Of a stretch of 64,000 nucleotides of DNA, positions 57,793 through 64,000 are shown in pieces. The DNA is taken from the NCBI GenBank assembly GCA_963753685.1, contig CAVWDE010000021.1, positions 186,001 through 250,000 on the forward strand, read 5' to 3'. The position numbers and the translations under genes are program-made. The stretch is from DATAOG01 sp963753685. GTDB lineage: Bacteria > Pseudomonadota > Alphaproteobacteria > Geminicoccales > Geminicoccaceae. Each line of letters opens with the position of its first letter. The first letter of the stretch is position 1. The notes beneath the pieces are model-generated. The model saw nothing but the letters and a program-made list of their open reading frames with translations. It ran no database searches and was not told the DNA's origin.

Positions 57793-58228
57793 TCAACTGT
57801 GCTCGGCTTCGACCTCCGCGAGCGCCTGGGTGAGCGCCTCGAACGGCAGCAGCACGCAGTCGTGCCGGCTCTTGTGCCGGTGGACCGGGGCGAACGCCCC
57901 GAGCTCGGGCCAGCGGCCAGCGGCCGTGGCCGAACCCTTGCGGACCGCTTCGGCGACCTCCGCCGCGACCTCGTGCAGCGCCGCCGGCGTCTCGCCCGGC
58001 GCCCGCGCCGCGATCACGGCGGCCGCCGCCTGGCAGAGCAGGCAGCCCCGCACCTTGTGCCCGATCGCGCCGACCCGGCCATCGGCCAGGGTCAGATCGA
58101 GCGTGACCCGATCGCCGCACAGCGGGTTGTCGACCGTGACGCTCGCCTGCGGCGCCTCCAGGCGCGGCGTGCGACGCGGCCTGCCTGGCGAGGTCCAGGA
58201 TGGCCCGCTGATAGAGCTCGTCGGTCAT
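57793..58228 (-). pseudogene. sufU: SufU/NifU-like Fe-S scaffold protein, one +1 frameshift near the 5' end
   Basis: The gene starts at ATG 58228 (MTDELYQRAILDLARQAAS), overlapping the sufS stop (ATGA). One extra base at about 58166-58176 shifts the frame. Beyond it the protein continues TPRLEAPQASVTVDNPLCGD, VRGCLLCQAAAAVIAA and KSRHDCVLLPFEALTQAL. The three Cys and the Asp of the SufU zinc/active site are therefore present. Corrected length is 144 aa. SufU accepts sulfur from SufS, encoded just upstream. The shift is probably a sequence error. Confidence 0.8.
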
Positions 58229-59442
58229 CGGAGCAGCGCCAGCGCCTCGTCCAGCCCTGCGAGCAGAGCGTCGATGTCGGCATCGTCGTTGTAGGGGGCG
58301 AGGCTCGCGCGCGCGGTCGCGACCAGGCCGAAGCGCTCCATCAGCGGCTGGGCGCAATGGTGGCCGCCGCGCAGAGCGACCCCCTGGACGCCGAGCAGAT
58401 GGCAGAGATCGTGGGCATGGGCGCCGTCGGCCTCGAACGAGACCACGCCGATCCGGCCCTGGAGGCCCGTGGGCCCGAGGATGCGGATGCCCGGCAGCTG
58501 GCCAAGGCCATCCAGGATGCGCTCGGTCAGGCGCAGCTCGTGGCGCGCCCCCTCCTGCCAGTCGAGCCCGGAAAGCCACCTCGCCGCCGCCGCCATGCCG
58601 ATCGCGGCGCCGATCGGCGGCGTGCCGGCCTCGAAGCGATGCGGCGGCTTCGCATAGGTGGTCTCGGCGAAGCTGACGCGGGCGATCATCTCGCCGCCGC
58701 CGAGGAAGGGCGGCAGCTCCTCGATCAGCCCGCGCCGGACCCAGAGCGCGCCCGCCCCGGTCGGGCCGAACATCTTGTGGCCGGAGAACGCGTAGGCGTC
58801 GACGCCGAGTGCTCCCAGATCGAGCGGCCCATGCGGCGCCCGCTGGGCGCCATCGAGCAGCACCCGGGCGTTAACCGCGCGCGCCGCCTCGACCAGCCGG
58901 CCAACCTCGGTGATCGCCCCGGTGACGTTCGAGGCATGGGTCACCGCGATCAGCCGGCAGCGCTCGGTCACCACGCGCTCGAGCCGGTCGAGGTCGAGCC
59001 GGCCCTCGTCGGTCACCGGCAGGGCCTTGAGCACCACGCCCCGGCGCTCGCGCAGCAGCTGCCAGGGGACGATGTTGCTGTGATGCTCGAGCTCGCTCAG
59101 CAGGATCTCGTCGCCCGGGCCGAGCCTGGCGCCGAATGCATGGGCGAACAGATTGAGGCCGAAGGTCGTGCCGCTGGTGATGATCACCTCGTCGGGATCT
59201 TCGATCCCGAGATAGGCGGCGAGCGCCGCGCGCGCCTCATCGAATGCGATCGTCGCGGCCTCGGCGAGCGGGTAGATGCTGCGCTTGACGTTGGCCCGGT
59301 TGCGGGTCTCGTAGGTCAACAGCGCCTCGGCCGCCGGCCGGCAGATCTGGCCGGTCGCGGCGCTGTCCAGGTAGTGGAAGCCGGACGGGCGATGCTCGAA
59401 GATCGGGAACTCGGCCCGGATCGCGGCCGCGCGCCCGCTCAT
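58225..59442 (-). CDS. sufS: SufS-type cysteine desulfurase
   Basis: The 405-residue PLP enzyme converts cysteine to alanine and a protein persulfide. The PLP Lys is 223 in AYAFSGHKMFGPTGAG and the active-site Cys is 363 in RGGHHCAQPLM. Other motifs are HYLDSAATGQ, ITSGTTFGLNL and LSELEHHSNIVPW. The start ATG 59442 overlaps the corrected stop of the upstream gene. Without correction the frame opens upstream into the NTP-transferase, an artefact. The SUF core genes sufBCD are absent; its neighbours are XdhC and molybdopterin genes, so sulfuration of the molybdenum cofactor is a possible use. Confidence 0.93.
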   Translation of the reverse strand: MSGRAAAIRAEFPIFEHRPSGFHYLDSAATGQICRPAAEALLTYETRNRANVKRSIYPLAEAATIAFDEARAALAAYLGIEDPDEVIITSGTTFGLNLFAHAFGARLGPGDEILLSELEHHSNIVPWQLLRERRGVVLKALPVTDEGRLDLDRLERVVTERCRLIAVTHASNVTGAITEVGRLVEAARAVNARVLLDGAQRAPHGPLDLGALGVDAYAFSGHKMFGPTGAGALWVRRGLIEELPPFLGGGEMIARVSFAETTYAKPPHRFEAGTPPIGAAIGMAAAARWLSGLDWQEGARHELRLTERILDGLGQLPGIRILGPTGLQGRIGVVSFEADGAHAHDLCHLLGVQGVALRGGHHCAQPLMERFGLVATARASLAPYNDDADIDALLAGLDEALALLR

Positions 59443-61045
59443 GACGCCGTCTCGAGCAGTGCCGCCAACGCCTCCGGGAGTGTCGATGTCGAGCAGCGCC
59501 GCGTCGTCCTCCATCTCGATCTCGACCACCTCGTCGTCGTGCTCGCCGATCAGGTGGCGGGCGCCGACGTCGCCCTGGATCTCGCGCATCTCGGGCAGGA
59601 AGCGGGTCGCGAACAGGACCGGGTTGCCGCGCTTGCCGCGCACGGTCGGGACCACGATCGCGCGCCCCTCGAGCGGGTCGAAGGCGGCGATCAGCCGATC
59701 GACCTGGGCGCTCCGGATGCGCGGCATGTCGCCGAGGCAGATCAAGACGCCCTCGACGTCGTCGGGCAAAGCGACCAGCCCGGCCTTGAGCGAGGTGCTG
59801 AGCCCGTCGGCATAGTCGGGATTGGCGACCAGGTGGACCGGCCGCTTGCCGAGCGCTGCGCGCACGTGTTCGGCCTCGTGGCCGGTGACCACGATCACCG
59901 GCGCCGCCCGCGACGCGAGCAGCGCATCGACGATGTGGGTCACCATCGCCCGGCCGTCGACCTCGGCGAGCAGCTTGTTGCGCTGGCCCATGCGCCGCGA
60001 CTGGCCGGCGGCCAGCACCAGCGCGGCGACCCGCCCGGGCTTGGCGGGCTTGGCATCGCGCGGCTGCGGCCGGCTCGGGATCTCCATCAGGAGGCCGCCC
60101 ACGCCCATGCCCATGATGTCCCGGCGGGTGACCTCGATGCCGGCGGCGATCCGCTGCAGCACCCAGTCGAAGCCGTTCAGCTTGGGCGAGCGGCAGCAGC
60201 CCGGCAGCCCCAGCACCCGGCGATCGCCGATCTTGGCCAGCAGCAAAAGGTTGCCCGGGATCGACCGGCATGCCGAAATGCTCGACCACGCCGCCCGCCG
60301 CCTCGATCGCCGCCGGCAGCACGTCCTTGCGGTCGGTGATCGCCGACGCGCCCGCGATCAGCAGCAGATCGCCGTTGCTCTGCCGGATGCGCTCGGCCAG
60401 AGCGGCCGTCTCATGGGCCGAGCGCGCCTCGCTGATCAGCCGCCCGCCGGTCGCCCGCACCCGATCGGCGGTGATCGCGACGGTCTTGTCGAGCACGGAT
60501 TCCTTGACGCTCGGCAGCCGGGTCTGGATCAGCGCGACGTCCAGATGGCGATAGGGGGCGACCTTGATCAGGGGTGCTGCCTCGGCCGCGATCTTGATGC
60601 AGCGCTCGAGCACCGCGCGCGCGACCGCGAACGGGATGATCTTGACGGTCGCCACCATCTGCTTGGGCAGGGCCGGCTCGAACGCGGCGAGCGTCGCGAT
60701 CGTGACCGCCTCGTCGACCAGGTTCAGCCGGTCGATCCGGGCCTGGTCCAGGACCAGGAGCCCGGCCTGCTCGGCGAACAGGTTGACACGGCCCGTAAAC
60801 GGCTTGTCGACCCGCAGATGCGCCCCGGCCGCCGCCTCGGCCAGCAGGCGCGCAGCCTCGTCCTCGTGGACGTCGTCCGGCCCGAGCCGGGCGCCGATCA
60901 CCGAGCTGACCCCGGCCGCAGCGAGCGCCGCGAGGTCGTCCGCAGTCAGCCGCCGGCCCTTGCGGAAGACGAGCTTTCCGGACTTCACCGAATGGGCGAG
61001 GATCGCGCCCTCCGCCTCGGCGAGCGGCAGATCGCCGAACCTCAT
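59439..61045 (-). pseudogene. Molybdopterin-binding plus MobA-like NTP-transferase protein, two +1 frameshifts
   Basis: The N-terminal half (from MRFGDLPLAEAEGAILAHSV to VVEHFGMPVDPG) is a MoCF_BD-type molybdopterin-binding domain. The C-terminal half is an NTP transferase (VAALVLAAGQSRRMGQRNKL, GVLICLGDMPRI), as in molybdenum cofactor cytidylyltransferase MocA. An extra G in the GGG run near 60264 breaks the domains apart, and an extra C in the CCC run near 59477 fuses the end to sufS. Removing both gives 535 codons and a TGA at 59441-59439 that overlaps the sufS ATG. It likely makes the cytosine dinucleotide form of the cofactor for a molybdenum hydroxylase. Confidence 0.85.
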
Positions 61046-61743
61046 GCCGCGGGCTCCAGGCGCAGCACCTCGGTCATCTCGGCCATCACCGAGAGCGCCA
61101 CCTCGGCCGGGCTGACGGCGCCGATCGCAAGGCCGGCCGGCCCATGGATGCGCCCGAGCGTCGGCTGGTCGTGGCCGAGCGCGCCCAGGCGCTCGAGCCG
61201 GGCGGCATGGGTCCGCTTGCTGCCGAGCGCCGCGATGTAGAAGGCCTCCGAGCGCAGCGCCAGATCCAGCGCCGGATCGTCGAGCTTCGGATCATGGGTG
61301 AGGGTCACGACGGCGGTGCGCGCATCCGGTTTCAGCTCCTCCAGCGCCTCGTCCGGCCAGTCGGTGCGCACGTTCACGCCCGGAAAGCGGGCATCGCTCG
61401 CGAACGAGCGCCGCGGATCGACCACCGTCACATCGTAGCCCGTCAGGCTCGCCATCGGCACCAGCACCTGCGCGATATGCACGGCGCCGACCACGATCAG
61501 GCGCAGCGGCGGGTTGAAGACCTGGATGAAGAGTGGCCCCGCATCGCTCTGAATCGTAACGCCTTTGTCACGCCGATGCGCGCTCCGGACCGCATCGAGC
61601 ACGGCCTGCGGCTGTGGCTCGCCGACCACCACCTCGCCCGCGATCACGAGCGCCTCGTCGCCGCGCTCGAGCCAGCGCAGATGCGCCGCCGGCTGCTTGG
61701 CCGCCCGGGCCTCGAGCAGCCGTTGCAGAAGGGCGCGTCTCAC
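61042..61743 (-). CDS. XdhC family protein, Rossmann (C-terminal) domain
   Basis: The 233-residue protein corresponds to the C-terminal XdhC domain: LRLIVVGAVHIAQVLVPMAS, YDVTVVDPRRSFASDARFP, TAVVTLTHDPKLDDPAL, ALGSKRTHAARLERLG and HGPAGLAIGAVSPAEVALSV. XdhC proteins receive molybdenum cofactor, aid its sulfuration and insert it into xanthine dehydrogenase or related hydroxylases. The start is GTG 61743. The gene overlaps the next by four bases (ATGA). It is a split form together with 61757-62077; no hydroxylase structural gene is in the window. Confidence 0.88.
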   Translation of the reverse strand: MRRALLQRLLEARAAKQPAAHLRWLERGDEALVIAGEVVVGEPQPQAVLDAVRSAHRRDKGVTIQSDAGPLFIQVFNPPLRLIVVGAVHIAQVLVPMASLTGYDVTVVDPRRSFASDARFPGVNVRTDWPDEALEELKPDARTAVVTLTHDPKLDDPALDLALRSEAFYIAALGSKRTHAARLERLGALGHDQPTLGRIHGPAGLAIGAVSPAEVALSVMAEMTEVLRLEPAA

Positions 61744-61756
61744 CTCGGAGCCCCGC

Positions 61757-62077
61757 TCAGCTCACGGCCTCGATGTAGACTTCGAGCTTGCCGCCGCAGG
61801 CGAGCCCGACCTCCCAGGCCTGCTCGTTGGAGACGCCGTAGTCGAGCAGCTTCGCAGGCGCCCCGGCCATGACCTCGAGCGCCTCCTTGACCACCGCCCC
61901 CTCGATGCAGCCGCCCGAGACCGAGCCCACCATTTCTCCACTTTCGCTGACGCCGAGCTGGCTGCCGACCGGCCGGGGCGAACTGCCCCAGGTCGCGACC
62001 ACGGTCGCGATCGCCGCCTTGCGCCCGGCCCCGGTCCAGGCCGCGACCTGCTCCAGCACCTGATCATGCTCGTTCAT
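61757..62077 (-). CDS. XdhC/CoxI family protein, N-terminal domain only
   Basis: The 106-residue protein is the stand-alone XdhC_CoxI domain: AAIATVVATWGSSPRPVGSQ, MVGSVSGGCIEGAVVKEAL and a closing GLACGGKLEVYIEA. The conserved Cys residues of SGGCIEG and LACGG are present. It lies 13 bases upstream of the gene for the Rossmann half. Split XdhC pairs are common for carbon-monoxide-dehydrogenase-like hydroxylases. It heads the minus-strand run and is divergent from the phytochelatin-synthase-like gene. Confidence 0.88.
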   Translation of the reverse strand: MNEHDQVLEQVAAWTGAGRKAAIATVVATWGSSPRPVGSQLGVSESGEMVGSVSGGCIEGAVVKEALEVMAGAPAKLLDYGVSNEQAWEVGLACGGKLEVYIEAVS

Positions 62078-62177
62078 GGCTGCCTCCGCTCCCCGTTCCG
62101 GGCATAATGTAGGCGGTCCTGGCGGTCGCGCCAGCATCAACGCCCGCTCCGGCGGCACGAGGGAGGGAGGTCGTCGC

Positions 62178-62939
62178 ATGCGCCGTCTGCTGGTCCCGCC
62201 GCTCATCCTGCTCTGGGCGCTCGCCAATCCGCTCGCAGGGCTGGAGGCCAAGCCCAAGCTCGGGCCGGACGCGATCCCGCTGACCCGCGAGAGCGCCTAC
62301 CTGCGGACGGCGCCGGCGCCGGACTACTGGCAGCTCAGCGCCTTCTACGTGCCGCAGTTCACCTCCAGCGCCTGCTCGGTCGCGGCCGTCGCCATGGCGA
62401 TCAACTTCGCCCGCGGGCTGCCAGAGGATTCGCAGGAGCCAATCGTGACCCAGCCGGCCCTGCTCGACAAAGTGGCCGACGCCGAGTGGACCAAGCGCGG
62501 CGCCGAAGGCGGCGACGGGGTCACGTTCGACGAGTTCCTCGGCGTGCTCGAGGCGAGCCTCGAGATCTACGGCATCCACGGCTACGGCATCGAGGTCATC
62601 CGCCCCCGGACCGCGGACGCCGCCACCCTCGACAAGGTCCGGACCGCGCTGGCCAGGAACGAGGCCTCCGATCACGACCTGATCCTGATCTACTTCAACC
62701 AGGGCGTCTTGACCGGCGACTGGAACGGCCCGCACATCTCACCGATCGGCGCCTACGACCAGGGCACCCACCGCGCCCTGATCATGGACGTCGACCGCGA
62801 ATGGTACGTCCCCTACTGGTCGCCCGACACCAAGCTCCTCGACGCGATGCTCAAGCCCGCCCCCGCCGACCAGGGCCCACTCGCCGGCCAGACCGGCGGC
62901 CTGATCTGGCTCAAGCTCGGCGCCACCAGTCCGAACTGA
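62178..62939 (+). CDS. Phytochelatin synthase-like papain-fold protein with signal peptide
   Basis: The 253-residue protein starts at ATG 62178 behind GGGAGGGAGG with a signal peptide (LLVPPLILLWALANPLAGLE). The phytochelatin-synthase triad is clear: Cys 66 in FTSSACSVAAVAMAIN, His 186 in GPHISPIGAYD and Asp 204 in ALIMDVDREWYVPYW. Only the catalytic domain is present, as in other bacterial members. These cleave glutathione to gamma-Glu-Cys and can make short phytochelatins that bind metals. The signal peptide implies action in the periplasm, on exported glutathione or peptide conjugates. Confidence 0.9.
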   Translation: MRRLLVPPLILLWALANPLAGLEAKPKLGPDAIPLTRESAYLRTAPAPDYWQLSAFYVPQFTSSACSVAAVAMAINFARGLPEDSQEPIVTQPALLDKVADAEWTKRGAEGGDGVTFDEFLGVLEASLEIYGIHGYGIEVIRPRTADAATLDKVRTALARNEASDHDLILIYFNQGVLTGDWNGPHISPIGAYDQGTHRALIMDVDREWYVPYWSPDTKLLDAMLKPAPADQGPLAGQTGGLIWLKLGATSPN

Positions 62940-62971
62940 GGCGCATCCGCCAACGCAGCTGGGCGTAGCTT

Positions 62972-62994
62972 CCCGTCCCCTTCGCTGGGGAGGG
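62972..62994. repeat. REP-like hairpin between convergent genes
   Basis: CCC-G-TCCCC (62972-62980) pairs with GGGGA-GGG (62987-62994) around TTCGCT, followed by TAGAGGGTGGGGG. The composition resembles the short interspersed palindromes found widely between convergent alphaproteobacterial genes. It could serve as a bidirectional terminator for the phytochelatin-synthase-like gene and the lipoprotein gene. Confidence 0.5.
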
Positions 62995-63015
62995 TAGAGG
63001 GTGGGGGAAAGTTCC

Positions 63016-63426
63016 TCAGGACGTGACACAGTTGAAGGCGGCGACCCGCTGGTGATCGATGTCGCTCACCGACTGCAGCACCGCGATCTTGTCATAGTCG
63101 TGGCAGTAGCTCTCGGCCTTGCTCGAGGCCGCGCGGACGTCGTCGTCATGATTGCCGACGTAGATCGCGACACCGCCGCTCTTGCTCTCGGCGCAGTCGA
63201 AGCTCGCCAGCAACTGATCATGGTCGACCGGGCTCACGCTCTGCAGGACCGCGTAGCGATCGTGCTGCTGACAATGATCCTTGGCCTTGCTGCGCGCCGC
63301 ATCCAGCGCATCGACATCGTTGTCGATCCGCAGGGCGATCCCGCGCGAAGATTCCATCGGCTCAGTACCGGCGCAGGCGGCGAGCAGCCCTGCTGTCCCC
63401 AGCAGCAGCGCAAGACGCATAACCAT
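63016..63426 (-). CDS. Small lipoprotein with two internal repeats
   Basis: The 136-residue protein has a lipoprotein signal sequence (MRLALLLGTAGLLAACAG, lipobox LAAC). It then has two copies of a repeat of about 46 residues. Each has KA..xxC, then AVLQSVSxxDH and a later FxC: first KAKDHCQQHDRYAVLQSVS, second KAESYCHDYDKIAVLQSVS. Each repeat thus has a Cys pair that could form a disulfide. ATG 63426 was chosen because GGGAGGGG lies before it; the frame is open upstream but looks non-coding. No known family is recognised. It should be anchored to a membrane facing the periplasm. Confidence 0.75.
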   Translation of the reverse strand: MVMRLALLLGTAGLLAACAGTEPMESSRGIALRIDNDVDALDAARSKAKDHCQQHDRYAVLQSVSPVDHDQLLASFDCAESKSGGVAIYVGNHDDDVRAASSKAESYCHDYDKIAVLQSVSDIDHQRVAAFNCVTS

Positions 63427-63965
63427 CACGAACCCCTCCCCACGGACCCGCCCGCCAATCCGGGCGAACTGGCCCAACAACAGCGGAGTTCCGGGTTGGT
63501 TCCTCGGCGGTTGGCTTCGCGCGTCCGCGGCTTCCAACGCCTCAGGTTGTCGAGGCTCAAACGAGGTGACGACCGTTGCCGACGCCATGTTCCCGACGAA
63601 CACGCTTCTGCTCTCCGGGACAGCCTTGTGACTTGATGGGTCGGCTAGATGGTCCTTCTCTTTCTGGTGAGCGATTACGCTGGAAATGTCGGCTGAAGTC
63701 GGCTCGAACGTTTCGAGATAACGAGGGATTGCGTAGTCGAGCGCGGGCACCTCTTCCAGATCGCTCTTTTGCGAGTGCCTACTCTTCTCCCGGGCCACAA
63801 GGTTCCAAACAAAACGCTGACATATCCTGACATCCTTTTTTCCATTAGCAAAACTGCTTGTAATCAGCTTCAAACGAAGCAAATGCTGCCAATTCGCCCA
63901 CTATAACCTTACCGATGTCAGGTAATTAATAAGGTTATATTACTGCGTCTTGTAGAGGCGGAGGG
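63427..63965. other. Intergenic region, AT-rich toward the right edge
   Basis: About 540 bases separate the minus-strand lipoprotein from a plus-strand start near the window end. An open minus-strand frame continues through it but has no recognisable protein features. From about 63800 the GC content falls to 26 of 60 (63841-63900) and 23 of 60 (63901-63960). TGACATATCC (63818-63827) and TGACATCC (63828-63835) are adjacent direct repeats. A large dyad is listed separately. Confidence 0.45.
63902..63939. promoter_or_regulatory. Large perfect dyad upstream of the last gene
   Basis: TATAACCTTA (63902-63911) and TAAGGTTATA (63930-63939) are perfect 10-base inverted repeats with an 18-base spacer, 26 bases before ATG 63966. 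The spacer contains GATGTCAGG (63914-63922), the exact complement of CCTGACATC at 63826-63834, forming a second dyad 79 bases wide. The layout suggests an operator bound by a dimeric or tetrameric regulator, possibly with looping. The regulator is unknown. Confidence 0.5.
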
Positions 63966-64000
63966 ATGGTGCCGTATCTTCAGGCTGATGACGCCGGCGC
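63966..64000 (+). CDS. Start of an unidentified gene (runs off the right edge)
   Basis: ATG 63966 follows GAGGCGGAGGG and opens a frame MVPYLQADDAG that reaches the window end. Eleven codons are too few for identification. The strong ribosome site and the upstream dyad suggest a real, regulated gene. Confidence 0.35.
   Translation, partial: MVPYLQADDAG

Noticed and set aside
59237..61045. Long uninterrupted minus-strand frame read as one 602-residue protein
   Set aside because: After about residue 280 it becomes Arg/Ala/Gly-rich nonsense; the real protein continues in another frame beyond the extra G near 60264.

Overview
The window is a GC-rich piece of a bacterial chromosome, most likely an alphaproteobacterium of the Rhodospirillales type. 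The evidence is gene order and gene types: the run ntrB-ntrC-ntrY-ntrX-trkA-dat-hfq-hflX, a fused ispDF, a DUF1127 protein, a CIRCE-controlled groESL operon, and SahR-like/metF/metH, MlaA/MlaC and XdhC genes of alphaproteobacterial style. Nothing seen points to a plasmid or prophage. No rRNA, tRNA or CRISPR array was recognised.

Layout. 0-8 kb: mixed accessory and metabolic genes (edge of a hydratase-family gene, a frameshifted DUF6629 membrane protein, a CBS/DUF294 protein, DUF1127, a fluoroacetate-dehalogenase-like hydrolase, a metallo-beta-lactamase-fold protein, a coiled-coil membrane protein, and a TPR protein built on 141-bp DNA repeats), then about 860 bp of gene-free, lower-GC DNA. 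8.4-14.3 kb: a methionine operon (ArsR-methyltransferase regulator, metF, metH) with a promoter/operator and a neighbouring intrinsic terminator. 14.6-16.1 kb: mlaA-mlaC for outer-membrane lipid transport. 16.3-21.8 kb: a sensory block with a transporter-like histidine kinase, a two-helix membrane peptide, a PAS/DnaQ-type exonuclease and a lone receiver protein. 21.9-32.4 kb: a class III adenylate cyclase, bpt, a DASS/TrkA-C permease, gnd-gntK, then cinA-pgpA-ispDF.

32.5-45.3 kb: the nitrogen regulatory operon, potassium-uptake regulator, D-amino acid transaminase, hfq, hflX and groESL. 45.4-52.5 kb: a homogentisate (tyrosine/phenylacetate) degradation cluster (maiA, hmgA, fahA, a variant MBL protein, a flavin hydroxylase and DUF2783) beside a divergent amino-acid-type binding protein. 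52.6-62.1 kb: a DUF1194 protein, then one long minus-strand run: two XdhC halves, a molybdopterin-binding/NTP-transferase protein, sufS, a SufU-like scaffold, an AsmA protein and two secreted lipocalin-like proteins. 62-64 kb: a phytochelatin-synthase-like protease, a two-repeat lipoprotein, and low-GC DNA with strong dyads before a gene that leaves the window.

Two things stand out. First, a 220-bp element with imperfect terminal inverted repeats and a perfect 5-bp target duplication (CCTAG) lies exactly between gntK and cinA; the duplicated target contains the stop codons of both genes. Second, the window carries about ten frameshifts. Nine are explained by one extra base, most of them in short C, G or T runs, and correcting them restores ordinary reading frames and ordinary stop/start overlaps. 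This looks more like a base-calling or assembly problem than gene decay, and it creates false features such as an apparent NTP-transferase/SufS fusion.
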